A DNA stretch of 64,000 nucleotides. It comes from Capronia americana. Lineage: Eukaryota > Ascomycota > Eurotiomycetes > Chaetothyriales > Herpotrichiellaceae. The notes beneath the pieces are model-generated. The model searched no databases. It saw nothing but the letters and a program-made list of their open reading frames with translations, and was not told where the DNA came from. Each line of letters begins with the position of its first letter. Position 1 is the first letter of the stretch. Location: NCBI GenBank assembly GCA_016110215.1, contig JADWQD010000019.1, forward strand, positions 186,001 through 250,000. The letters run 5' to 3'. This document shows, piece by piece, positions 22,373 through 33,620 of this stretch. A program made the position numbers and the translations under genes.

Positions 22373-23608
22373 GCTGTGTGACAGGCAAAGCGTGGCTGGA
22401 TCTGTGCATGCGTTCGTGGAAGAGATAGATGTGACTAGTTGATATGGAGCGACAACGGTTGGCCGAGAAGCAAGTCTCTGACACCTTTGAGCCACACACC
22501 GTTACCGACGTATCGCGCGAACGATCTAGCAGTTGGATGTCAGCGCGACCAACGCGACCTATGAGTATATGTACAACTTATTAATACCGCAAGGCTAAGT
22601 AGCGGCTACTGCACGTCAAAGTTCGTTGTGGGGGGCGAAGGAGCGTGAGCGGATTGAGGGAAGTCGAGGTGTCGATCTCTTGCTGACCGAATCGCCTTCT
22701 ACGTGACAGCCTCACGGTCCAGTGCGAGTACAACTCGGTACTTGTGAGGACACCTGCTCCATGCGGTAGTAATCAGGAACAAGCTAGTCAAAATAGCCTT
22801 GCCACTCACCCCCCGACTAGGCAAGTAATCAGGTTGGGCTTAAGCCTTTCACGCTTTGCTCCCCTACGCGAGATGCTGTACTTTAGTATGTGGCCTAGCC
22901 GAGGCGCGGACTTATTAATCAGCTCCGATATTTCAATGCGACTACTACCGTATACATGTATGTACATGCCTGGTGAGCGGCAGACCCCGGGATGAGACAC
23001 TCGTAAGTCCGCTCAATTTGCCGCTCATGATTCCAGAACCCAAGGTAGACCCAAATGGTTTAGGACGAGGCACAGTAGGTTGGCAGTTTGGAGTGGAAGG
23101 GGAGGAATCTCGCGTGCCAGGTGGGTGACTTGGGCTGTTTAAGATTGCCACGTCCAAGGGCCATCTGTCTGGCCAGATCCGCATCCTTGCTTATCCGTGA
23201 TCAGAGATGATGAGGAAGCGGCGCCGCCTGTACACTATGAGCGGGATACAGATCTCCACATGGTGTATGAAACCTGTCCGCCCCAGCCCGCCCCAGCCCG
23301 CCCCTGACCTTGCGTGTAGAGCATTATTCGAATACGGCAAGTCCGTCTGTTCACCCGGATGACTCAACGCCACCGGACACATGGATTTGGCATGCTAAAA
23401 GCTCAAGCGGCCTGACGGAGCGTATTTCGCGCAACCGTTGCAGTGAGTGGAGGGGCTGTGCAGGGCGGAAAGGACATGGCGGTGACAATATACTCCCGCT
23501 GTGTCGATGCTCCTTGCAAGATAACCTCACCTGGGCGTCCTCCCTCCACCTTGGGGACTTCTCTGATTCCGGACGAATCTTTACCACCTGTTCGCAATCC
23601 ATCAGACC
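22373..23608. other. Intergenic, divergent promoters
   Basis: 1.24 kb between divergently transcribed genes. It contains a C-rich direct repeat (ccgccccag-type units, about 23279-23307). No coding frame supported. Confidence 0.5.
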
Positions 23609-25102
23609 ATGCGTTCATCAACACTGGGTTTGCTTGTTGCCTCAGCCATCATCAGCGCCCAAGCCACCACCCCCAACGGGAGTATCAAGGCCCCTCTTGC
23701 GGAACGGCAGACATCATGCTTCGTCAGTGACACTCCTGTAACGGCGTGCGGAGCCAGCGACTTGACGAAAGCGAACTGGGACGCCTTTGACATCGACGGC
23801 TTCCTCTCCGGCTTCATCAACGAGTTTGGTACGGCGGACAATTTCCCCAAGTTCTTCGTGTCGCAGGACACGCCGACCGAGAACCCCTTCGACGGGTTCG
23901 ACTGCTCCTTCTTCGGCACCCCGACTCAGTCGCTGCCCCCGTGCAGCGTGCCCAGTCAGAACAATCCCGATGCCGCGACCGACTGCAATTTCAACGGCTT
24001 GCAAGACACATTCTGCGCGAACTTCATCGACCCCAAAGCCGGGTTCGTTGCGCAAAATTACATCAATTTGTGGCAGGGGCTGCAGAACCACCACGATGCC
24101 ATCCAAGACGCTGCCGACGCGATCAACAGCGCGAACTTCATCAACACCATGGTCTCGGCCTTGGCACCAAAGAAGCAATCCATCGGCCTCGCTGTGTTCT
24201 CACTCATTGCCGACCTCGTAACAGATATTGTAAGTGATTCGTTGCGTCAGTCCCTGAATCGCGGAGCCCGAGTCGAGTCTCTTTCTCTGTATTTGCTGAA
24301 TTTCTGATACGTATGATTACAAGTTCTGACACCTCTGCAGCTCCCTCTGGGTGGCGAGATCAAAGCCGCCGCAACCTTTATGAAAAAGATCCGTCTCGTG
24401 ATCAAAGCCACCAAATCCGACCTGGAGAACGACTCGAACGACATCGCCAGCGTGGTCTCCTCCAATGATGCAATCGACCAACAGGTCTCAGCCACAGAAG
24501 ACCAATTAAACCAGCAGCTGACAAACATCGTCTCCGGGACGCAGAAACGGCTGGAGAATATCCTCGCGCAGGTCTTCGGGTCAAACCAGGACCCTCAGCA
24601 GGTCGACAGCTCGGCCACCACCACCACCATGGCTTTCCTGAACGCGTACCACGGCGTGTTTCTCGACGACGTTCCCCAACGCGCAGACCTGAGGGATCAG
24701 ATGAAGACGCAGCTGCAGAACTGGATCGTCAGCTCCGTGCTCAGCACCATGGGCTACGACGTCACCATCGACACGGCCAAGTTGGAGGACGACCCAGCCA
24801 ATCCAGGCGGCGTCTGTCGCGCCGAGAACGGATTCACCGTCGCAGACGGCTGCGCACTGTTTAGAATTGACGGCATCGACCACGACAACGGCGACGTGAT
24901 AGACAATGCCAAGCAGGGAAACAACATCTTCGCGTTGCAGGACACTGCTGGCCTTGACATCGCTGGAGCGATTGCAAATGCGCAAGCCTGCAACAGCGGT
25001 AGCGGTGGCACGGTGGACTTCGAGGCCTTCCTGGACATGGACAATACAGGGAGCCTCCCAAGCTGCATGTTCAACTTCAGGGTCGTCGAAGTGAAGCTTT
25101 GA
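23609..25102 (+). CDS. Secreted protein of unknown function
   Basis: Two exons: 23609-24229 and 24341-25102, with a 111-nt intron (GTAAGT...GCAG) restoring VTDI-LPLGGEIKAA. The product is 460 aa. A signal peptide spans residues about 1-19 (MRSSTLGLLVASAIISAQA), and a propeptide-like PLAERQ precedes the mature region. The N-terminal half is Cys-containing (TSCF, VTACG, FDCSFF, PPCSV, TDCNF, DTFCANF), the middle is helical with many Gln/Asp/Ser residues and the C-terminal third carries GGVCRAENGFTVADGCALF and a final SCMFNFRVVEV. Cys spacing suggests disulphides. No known domain is recognised. Codon use is strongly C/G-ending, as in a well-expressed secreted fungal protein. It neighbours an orphan Diels-Alderase-like gene on the same strand. 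Confidence 0.8.
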
Positions 25103-25922
25103 AAAAGACGTTTTCTGGTCGGGCTGTTTCCGGACCAAGCTACAATGAGCGTCTGGTCTTCTATCCGTGTACATCGACTGTCCAGCCTTCTCCAGTCAGT
25201 CGGTTGTCTTTGTGGAGCCCCGCAGAATCACTTCGACTCTCCGGAGCTTTTGTGTGTGCATGCATGTCAAGCGGCATCAGTCAACCTGGCTCTGTCAGCC
25301 TTGTTGACTCGGTCGCAACCCCCAATGAATCTCGGCGAGACAAGCTTCCGTCTCTAGCACCAAGCTATCCTACCCGGTCACCGGTCGGCCGCCGTGGCAA
25401 TGTTCTCCACATGTCGCCCATCTACTCGGTACGACGACACGCGATGCGGTCGATCTTCCCCAGTTGTTACCCCTGGTTTCCCGGACCCGACTCCGCAAAA
25501 TCTGCCATGTTGCATATCTCTTGTCATCGTGTCAGGTTGGCTTGCACCGTACAGTCGTGCTACCCTCTAAATAGGGTTGACTTGAAGAAATTGTTTAATC
25601 TCCCAAGTTCGTCCTTCAGCCAGAAAAGGCAAGGTTGACACTCCTGGACGACTGATTCAACACCGCACGGCTCCTCAAAGAAGTGATCCTCACTGCTCGG
25701 CGTCGCGCCGACGGAGTCAGGACCATGGACTACTATGTACACCTGTGCCATGATGGCGATCTACGGAAAGGTAGAAAATCAATCTATTAGCCCATCATAG
25801 GTGAGGGTTGAGAAATCGCTGAATCATTCTGTCTCTATCTCTGTCTCTGTCTCTGTGCCCTCCCTCCGTGTCCTCCATTGTTCGCCTGACCCAGGCAAGA
25901 CGCACAGCTCAAGTCTCCCGAA
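25103..25922. other. Intergenic with CT-rich promoter repeat
   Basis: 820 nt between two plus-strand genes. A pyrimidine repeat of CTCTGT-type hexamers lies at about 25830-25857, some 65 nt before the next start codon, like the CT-boxes common in fungal promoters. Confidence 0.6.
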
Positions 25923-27320
25923 ATGAAGAGTCCCAAGGCATCCGCGTTGCTCGCCGCTTTATGGGCCATGGCGCCGAGCGGTGTCCTGTCTCAATGCTTC
26001 CCCGATGCCATCACGTATTCGACGACGCAATCCCTCACGAGCCACGTCCAATACACGTCATGCGACCACGCGGCCGACGGGCCCAAGGTGTGGCCGATCG
26101 ACCTGGTCTCGTACGACTGGTGGTACTTCGACGCCGTGTCGGACGACGGCAAAGAAGCCGTGACGATCGTCTTCTTCGCGTCCTCGGCGCTCGGGTTCAT
26201 CGACACCACCAGCGTCGAGAGCATCCTGAACGTCGCCATCACGGGGACCTTCGCCAACGGCACCACGACGGGGGATTCTGCGCTGGCGACCTCCGCGACC
26301 GTCACCTCCGTCGGGAACGGCGCGTCCGGCAACTGGACGGGAAGCGGGTGCAGCTTCACAGGCGCCGCGGACTTGAGCAGCTACTCGATCGCGATCGATA
26401 GTCCGTCGGTGGGCATTTCGGGAACGGTTGACTTCGTCTCGGTAAGCGGGCATCGAGCATGAAATTTAGTATTACATCTTCGCGGAAATGACCACGGCTG
26501 CTCCTTTTCGAATAGTGTACTGTACTCTACTGGGGGATAGAGGGCTGACTGGAAAACCACAACAGCGCGGTCCGGGCCACTATGCGTGCAGCCCGCTCGT
26601 CGGCGGTGTGGACGAGCAGCTCATCCCCCACGTCGGCTGGGCCAACGTCCTGCCCGCGGCGCACGCGATCGTCGATCTGAACTTCGGGGGCTCGCAAATG
26701 ACGTTCCGTGGAAACGGATACCACGACAAGGTCTGTACTGCGTCCTGCATCCTGCATCCTGTGTTTTATCTCTAATTACCTACCTCCCATCCATTGTTTC
26801 TCTTCCTCTCGCAGGGCCGCCCCTCTCCTTCCTTCTACATGATTATATCCCGGTTCTGTGCTTGCCGACTGACACTGACACTGCCACGACACAGAACTGG
26901 GGCGACATCCCCTTCGCGACGGCCGTGCAGAGCTGGTACTGGGGCCACGGCACATTGGGCGCGTACGAGCTCGTGTGGTTCGACGCCATCGACGCGACCG
27001 GCACGGAGAGCGTCAGCGGGTATCTCATGCGCGACGGCCACGTCGTCGCCTCCACCTGCACGACCGGTGGCGGAGGGCTCCAGGTCCGCCCTGTCGGCAC
27101 GCCGTATCCGCCGACGCTCCTCGCGCCGACGCCCACGCAGTTCACCATCGTCATGACGTGGGAGGATGGAGGGCTCCTGAACGCCACGCTCACCCCGCTC
27201 AACATCCAGGTCGATTCGGGCGTGTATACGCGCTGGCTCGGCGAGATTGCGGGCACGGTCGACGGGGTTGAGGCGTCGGGATCCGCGTTGTGGGAGGAAT
27301 TCAATTTCGCGGTCGTCTGA
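25923..27320 (+). CDS. Diels-Alderase-like (AttH/CrtC lipocalin-like) protein
   Basis: Three exons: 25923-26441, 26566-26730 and 26895-27320; introns of 124 and 164 nt. The product is 369 aa. A signal-like N-terminus (SALLAALWAMAPSGVLSQ) leads into two lipocalin-like beta-barrel halves. Conserved marks are VSYDWWYFDAVSDDGKEAV in the first half, and FRGNGYHDK-NWGD (residues about 220-232, across the second intron) followed by VQSWYWGHGTLGAYELVWFDA and VSGYLMRDGHVV in the second. These match the fungal family that includes the decalin-forming pericyclases Fsa2, CghA and Phm7 and the older label hydroxyneurosporene synthase-like. Known members catalyse stereoselective [4+2] cyclisation of polyketide-tetramic acid chains. 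There is no PKS or NRPS in the window, so the substrate is unknown and non-pericyclase roles are possible. Confidence 0.87.
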
Positions 27321-28392
27321 GTCTGACAACCGTGAACACCCTGAACACACGAGGGGTTGTTATTATTGTCATTATCATTGTTGTGCATAGCTCTGCATGG
27401 TATGGTATGGTGTGGTGTGGTTAGGTATGGACTGTGAGTCGAGTATATCTTTCTGTCTGTCTCTCTGTCTGTCTGTGATCGGGAGCTTGTTATACACAGC
27501 GCCCTGACTCTAGCATTGACTGGCACTGACTGGCACGAGCGGAGGAGCATTCACCTAATTTCGACTTTTTCTATTTATTTTATTTTCGACATCTTTCTCA
27601 GTACCCGGCTTATTTAATTACCTTTGTATCCGGCCTGGTGGTACCTACCTATCTACCTACTTATATATCATGTATATCTATATATGAATATTGCACCAAT
27701 TGTTCAAGTCACGCTATTGGGATTCATGTATCTTCATGTTCGAAACACCACCTTTTTCAGTCACGTATTGGCATCCATATACCTTAGGTACCTGTATCTG
27801 TACCTTCCTAGGTATGTAGTTCAGAACACCGCGTATGTATGTCTCTCTGGAGTATTGATTGATTGATTGATTAATTGATCAATAGTCCAATGAGAAAAGA
27901 AAAATTCTCTTCCTGCAGAGCCACTGTACCACCTTGTCGAAGTCGATCGATAGGCCTACTACAGTATAATATGCTATGCTATGCGATAGAAATGCTAGAG
28001 TAATTACTACTGTAGCTGATTCCAGCGCGGATTCTTCAAAGGCAGTGACGACTTTGGTTCGTGCAGACTGGACTCCGTACGAGCTACAGTAGGAAATTTC
28101 AGATATCTACGTCTTGGACCGTCGGTTTCAAGGCAGTTCACAAGCTCCGTTCCGTCCGTTATGTCTAGAGAAGCATAATTACTTACGCAATTCAAGTGCT
28201 TTTCACATAGCTAATTGGGTCTCCATTTCCAACCCATACGTGGGCTGTGGGTGGTGTGTGAGATGTCTATTTAAACTGGAGACCGAAGTCGCCACCTCAT
28301 GATGCCTGTGTTCTGTCTCTCTCTCTCGTTGTCTCTTTCGAAGCCCCTGTCCCTTTGTTCCTCCTCTTTCCCCGTGAACATCCTTCAGAGGA
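27321..28392. other. Convergent intergenic region, low-complexity and AT-rich
   Basis: 1.07 kb between convergent genes. It is clearly richer in A+T than its surroundings and contains simple repeats: GGTATGGTGTG-type (27400-27430), CTGT runs (27450-27475), TACC/TATA runs (27640-27690) and GATT tetranucleotides (27858-27885). No gene seen. Confidence 0.65.
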
Positions 28393-30703
28393 CTAGTTCC
28401 CGATCTTTGCGGCGATGCGGTTCGTCATGTACCTGTTCATATTGCCGATGAAGCAACAAGCGACGATCGAGCACACCCCAAACACCAGGCTAATGTACCA
28501 GACGTACTTCAACGCGTCGGCGTAGGCCCAGCGACTGCCGATCGTGGCGGCCTCGATGATGGCAGGCGTGATACCGGGGATCTGAGTGATGTTCTGGGGG
28601 CTCGTCAGAAATAGGGCAGTAAACGTCTCGGCTTCGGCGACGGGGAGACCGGCTTTGACGGCATATTCGGCGACATATCGCGGGAGAACAGGCGTCAGCT
28701 TTTCGACGAAGACGTTGTAGTAGATGGCATAGCCGATGGAGCCGCCCGTCGCGCGTATGCACAAGATCAAAGCCACGCAGGTGGCGATGGTGGAGTCCGG
28801 CGCGACGGTGATGGCGATGGTCGAAGCCGGCGACGTGACCATCCCGACTCCCAGAGCGGCCATGGAGCCGATGCCAATCACCGCACCGGTTGTGTCTGGG
28901 GTGATGGATGCGAGAGCGCCGGAGAATGCCGCTGCGAAAGGAGAGACAGGGCTGTGGTCAGCCATGGACGATTGGACATTATAGGGGGTGTGAGCGAATG
29001 CCACTGGCGTCTCGCAAGCAGACGAGGATGTCGAGGGAGAGGAAGTAAGTGATATAGGGACTTACTCATTATGAGACACCCGATGAGCATCAACTCTCGG
29101 TTATGGCCCTTCAAGTACGTCAACAGCGCGTTTGTCGCGATCGATCCTCCGATCAAGAGCAGCGCCGGTGGAATGTCTTTCAGACCAATTTGGATCGGAT
29201 CGGGCTCGAAAACGGTAGTGAACTCCAACGGGAAGAAATTGAGAAGGGCCGAGAAGTTCATCCCTTCCAGCCAAAAGAATGTCAGCATTGCAGGACTGTG
29301 GCCATCTCCAAGATCATAGAGTATGCCTTATTGTGGCTGAAAGGAAAAGGTGTGTCGACTTACCTGACACAAATGACACGACAAAGCACATGGCGACGAT
29401 GTTCTGGCCTCGAAACAGTTCCTTGGGAATAATGGGATATCTGGCGAACTTCCACTCCCAAACAAAGAAGCCAACGAGCAGGAAGAAGCCGATGAAAAGG
29501 TTGACCAGCACGTAGGCGCTGACCCACGGGTGGCTAGATCCACCTGCCTGTAGGGCGATGAGGCTGGGAGAACATATCAGCAAGCAGCCTATGAGGACGA
29601 CGACACACTTACAAAAGGACTAAACCAATGATGGACAGCAGGCCTCCGATAAAGTCGATCTTCTTCAAGATATCCTTTTTGGAAGTGCCTTGTGCTCGGG
29701 TTTGCGATTGGGGGAAGTAGGTGATGGCGATACCGGTAAACCAGATCCCATTCCAAATCCTAACATGGAGGTGAGCCCGATCGCTGCATTAACAAGCCAA
29801 GCGGCAAGTGGACGTGTAGAACTTACACACACAGCCACATGCCCCATCTCCAGGTGGCATGTTTCGCCAGAAGCTGAGCATAGAGGAGGTACGGCGCAAA
29901 AGGGAGAATAGTCGCCGTCACCATGGCTAGGTAGATACCTCGTTTCTTGATGGGGACAAGCTCAGCTGTTCTGTGGGAAAACCAGTTAGCCCAGACATCC
30001 ATAAGAGTGTCGTTTGTTTTGACTGCTCCAAGAATGAATCAAATCACGTACCCAGCCACGGCGGTCAATTCTCCGATCGAGGCTCCCGCTCCAGCAAAGC
30101 ACATGGCGACCACTCCCGCTCGAAATGTCTGGGCCGTGGCCATGACAATGCAGCCGATGAGAAGGATCAAACCTCCTGTGAGAGTGACATAGCGTCTACC
30201 CAGCAGGTCTTGCAGGTAGCCGCAAAATGGAGTTACCGCACCGAGAGCCAGCGAATATGATACTGGCAGCCAAGCAGACGCCTGAGGCCCGAGACTGGCG
30301 GAGATATACGTCAAGGTCCCGCCCAGGAAGTAGAGAGGTATCTGTGAACCTAGATGGATGAAAACAATGCAGCAGAATCAGTATGTAGCCGTAAAGGGAT
30401 CGGAGTAGCCGCGGGCCCAACAACCGTCAACGTACCAACGTATAGACCCGACAAACAGACGGTGGCCAGGATCTGGTTCCAGGTCCAATCGACTTTGCCA
30501 TCCGACTCGTCACCTTTGATTGCATTTCGGTTCGTCACGTCAACGTCGACACTCTGTTCCTTCTGCAGAGATTCATTTTCCTCGATCTGCAAATACTGGG
30601 GGTGTCCGACATTCTTTTCCTCGTCGACGACAACACGGCCTGAGTGACGGGTATCAGTATCCGCAGAGAATTCGTCGTGGGAGGAAGCTGGTTTGGACTC
30701 CAT
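28393..30703 (-). CDS. MFS efflux transporter, TRI12-type (14 helices)
   Basis: Seven exons: 30436-30703, 30052-30349, 29827-29970, 29613-29759, 29364-29563, 29066-29305 and 28393-28931; six introns of 49-134 nt, each restoring frame. The product is 611 aa. A hydrophilic N-terminus of ~80 residues is followed by transmembrane helices. Marks: WLPVSYSLALGAVTPFCGYLQDLLGRRY (motif A region after helix 2), AVAGTAELVPIKKRGIYLAM, WRWGMWLCVIWNGIWF, KKIDFIGGLLSIIGLVLFLIALQAGG, WKFARYPIIPKELFRGQNIV and the C-terminal ALCIRATGGSIGYAIYYNVF block. This pattern is that of fungal TRI12/siderophore-type drug:H+ antiporters of the plasma or vesicle membrane. The fifth intron uses the unusual acceptor cttggag. 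It lies next to the Diels-Alderase-like gene, convergent with it, and could export a related product; that link is inference. Confidence 0.92.
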
Positions 30704-31219
30704 TTCGTCTGGCAGTCACTGTGGTATCTTTGGTATTCCAGGGTGGTGGAATACTCACAACAGTCTTGGCCGAAGTTTGAAACCTCTCGTGATCCTCAAC
30801 GAAGGCGATTTGACCGAATAAAAGGACCTCGAAGAAGCCGCGTGGAAAGGTCCACTGCTCAGCCTGAGCAACAGCATGGCTGTGTTTAGTTAGTCCGTTA
30901 ACCATGTTGAGCTGAGCCGTCTTGTCCGGTGGCCGAGTCACGGAAGCGAGTCAAGAATGCTGATGAAAATGTCGACTTGCAGGAAGAAGTGAGGAAAGGG
31001 TGAGAAGAGGCTGGTGGTTGCCTGTGGGGGACCCGGACATCCCGCCTTTACCCCGCGCCTCCCCCTTCAAATAATTATGCACCCCGGAGTCTCGGTATTT
31101 TGGGGGCGGCGCGCAACGACCGCCAAAGACACTGACAGAATCCTCTGCAAAAGGTTCGTGTCACTCATTCAAGAACTGAGATCTTAACATTGTCATTACA
31201 GCTGCTCTATTTCTATTCC
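30704..31219. other. Promoter of the TRI12-type transporter
   Basis: 516 nt upstream of the transporter start and downstream of the hydrolase stop, both on the minus strand. No coding frame supported. Confidence 0.55.
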
Positions 31220-32309
31220 TCAAATCGCCGGTGTCCTGCCCAACAACCACCCCATGCCCTCGAGCTGATCCTGCCAATATTTCGCGCTCGCTTTCAGAGA
31301 AGGGAAAAAGGCCCAGTGGGCGTGCGGAAGACCTGGGTACACGACGAGCTTGGTCGTGATGCCACACTCGTCTCGTAATATCCTCTCGTAGATCAACGCA
31401 TCATCACGGAGCGTATCCGCTCCATCGACCTGCAAAAAAGCCGGGGGCAAACCCCCGTGGCCTTTGGGGTGGATCAAAGGGCCATTGTAAATACCATCGT
31501 CGAGATCAGGCTTGTATGCGTTCGTGAAGATATCGATCACGGCCTGGCCATTGATTGGGTCTGTTTTATGTTGCTCGTAGCTGTATGCCCACTGCTTGTA
31601 CTTGTCCGGCATCCGCGAGGGAGGGACCAACCCGGCAATGCAGAGGTAGTGTCCCGTCAGAGGTGGTTGTAGCCCTTCATCTCGAGCCAGATGCGCCACT
31701 ACAGCGGCAAGGTTGCCGCCAGCTGATGTGCCCCCAACGATGAAACCTCGGGATGTGTCTGCGCCCCACGACGAGGCGTTGGCTGCAGCCCATTTCAGAG
31801 CATCCCAGGCATCCTTGGGTCCCTGAGGGAACGGAAATTCAGGTGCGAGACGGTAGGCGGGCGAGATGCAAACGGCACCAAATGCTCGAACGAAATCCCT
31901 ACAGGACTTTTCTTCAGATTCGGGGATGCCCAGACAGAAGCCTCCGCCGTGATACATCACAATCAACGGGCTACCGTCATCTGGCGCTGAAGTTGGTTGG
32001 TACAGCCTGGCCCGCAATTGGCTGCCATCTGTGGTGGTGTAGCTGATATCAGTTTGCCGGACGGAAGGGGCCGGTGGACCGAGAGCTCCGATAGCCTGTA
32101 GAGTACGATCTTTAACCTGCTCCCTTAAAGCCTCCATAGTTGTGAACTCCATAGGGGGTGGAGGGTTGGCTTCGAGAAACTGGTCTGATCAGCAGGGATT
32201 CTCAAATAGCCAAGGTAGGATAGAGACGGATGGTGCGTAGACTGACTGCCTTCAATTCAGGATCTATGACCCCGAGGGCCAGGATCTCCTCCTTGCTATC
32301 ATACGACAT
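31220..32309 (-). CDS. Alpha/beta hydrolase fold-3 (HSL-type) esterase
   Basis: Two exons: 32247-32309 and 31220-32179, with a 67-nt intron (GTCAGT...CCAG) giving DPELKA-FLEANPPPP. The product is 340 aa. The oxyanion-hole motif HGGG is at about 98-101 (MYHGGGFCLG), the nucleophile elbow GTSAGG has Ser at about 173, the acid lies in VDGADTLRDD at about 276 and the catalytic His in PGLPHAHW at about 307-309. RLAPEFPFP is the usual lipase/esterase signature between them. The family hydrolyses short-chain esters, lactones or carbamates in the cytosol. No targeting signal is visible. An ATG further in (residue 31) is open but would drop the conserved N-terminal cap segment. Confidence 0.93.
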
Positions 32310-32988
32310 GGTTAGCCTTGTGCTTTGATAGAAGGATGTTTGGAAGAAGAGTGCTGTTGGGGGCAACGGAGGACGAAGATCGAGCTTTCAGCACATTGCA
32401 CCCCATGGCTCTCCCATTTCTATGCATCTCGGATCTGGACCCGGCGGCTGGGAGATGCCTCAGAGCGCGCGAGCTTGTGAATGATACCAAGTGTCCAGGG
32501 TCAGTGCTGCCCTGGCATTGCCAAAATTGCTATGTTCAGGTCGGGTGTTTGTCTGATCTGGTACTCCCCCACTGTGAATACAAATGGCCCCCATGAGTGG
32601 GGTTTCCCATCATCCTCGCACCCTCGTCAGCTCTCAGGGTGCCCTGTGGCCCTGCATGGGCCCTGCGTGACGCTAAAAGGCTTCGACGTCAAGAGCTTGA
32701 CTCGTGCCCTTGACGCTTGATTTCACCGCACCGGTTGACACGAGCGAGTGCCTCCACACTGCAACAGTGCCTGTCGGAGGAGGACCGTGAGTCCCTAATA
32801 AAGTAAAGACACATGGAGCTATACTCGACGGTCAGGAAACGAAGCCCGGTCCGCATACCCCGAGCTGTCCAATTGATCTTCAAAGGGCGCATCTCCTCTT
32901 TGATCATTCGACATCACATGAAAAGGGCACGTTCCAGCTCGACATAAAACACCGCGATGTATAATTTTGACGCGTATCACCTCGCATC
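32310..32988. other. Intergenic, divergent from hydrolase promoter
   Basis: 679 nt between the hydrolase start and the decayed IDO-like locus. No coding frame supported. Confidence 0.5.
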
Positions 32989-33521
32989 ATGTGGTCGCGA
33001 AACATGGAAAACTTCCTGAAAGACCTTAGAAAGTATGGCCTCTCTCTGGACTCTGGTTTTGTCCCGGAGCAGAGCTCCAAGCGGCTACAAGTCATCGGAG
33101 GACCTTGCGGCAACCTTATCCGTGAACTTGGGAGGCAAATGGTACTCTTCTCAATCAGATTGCTATAACGACGATCTCAGATGCTGACCTAATCCGCGGG
33201 GAGGCGGAATGGGAGGCGGCATAGATTCTGCTGGCGTTAGTGATCCATGGCTATCATCGTAGCTACCACGTGAAACTGGTTCCCTTGACACGGTCAGAGC
33301 CCTTCCTGAAGATATGTGACCACCTTGGAGTCGAGCCAGTTCTCAGCTAAGCTGCCTTGTGCCTGTAGACCTGGGGCGAGGGTGGTCAGAGTGATGTGCT
33401 TGAGGGCTTTCAATTTCAGGTCACGTTTACAGGTACCTTGGATGAGGCTGGCTTGCTGTCCCGTGAGCTAGCCTACCACGCCATTTGGTGGCGCCGCGGT
33501 GCCATATTGACCCACCGCGCA
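32989..33521 (+). pseudogene. Decayed indoleamine 2,3-dioxygenase-like relic
   Basis: The 5' part starts with an ATG at 32989 and reads FLKDLRKYGLSLDSGFVPE, resembling the IDO N-terminal 'Y-x-S-x-x-x-GF-P' opening. From 33183 one frame continues to about 33521 and follows the IDO core: LIRGEAEWEAA, LLALVIHGYH, PFLKICDHLGVEPV, AALCL and TFTGTLDEAG...RRGAIL. That frame is interrupted by three stops: TAG at 33222, TAA at 33348 and TAG at 33366, each where family members have an aromatic residue (Tyr, Tyr and Trp). No haem-ligand half of the protein is found downstream, where the NYN gene ends on the other strand. Intact IDO oxidises tryptophan in the kynurenine/NAD pathway. The locus is therefore called a 3'-truncated pseudogene. 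Recognition is by eye only. Confidence 0.7.
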
Positions 33522-33620
33522 ACTCGCCGGCTTGGGAGTATCAACGCAGGTAGTGTTGATGGCCGCTCTGACCGGATAGTTTGCCAGCGTCGGCAGGTTG
33601 CGGCACCTACCTACCAAGTT

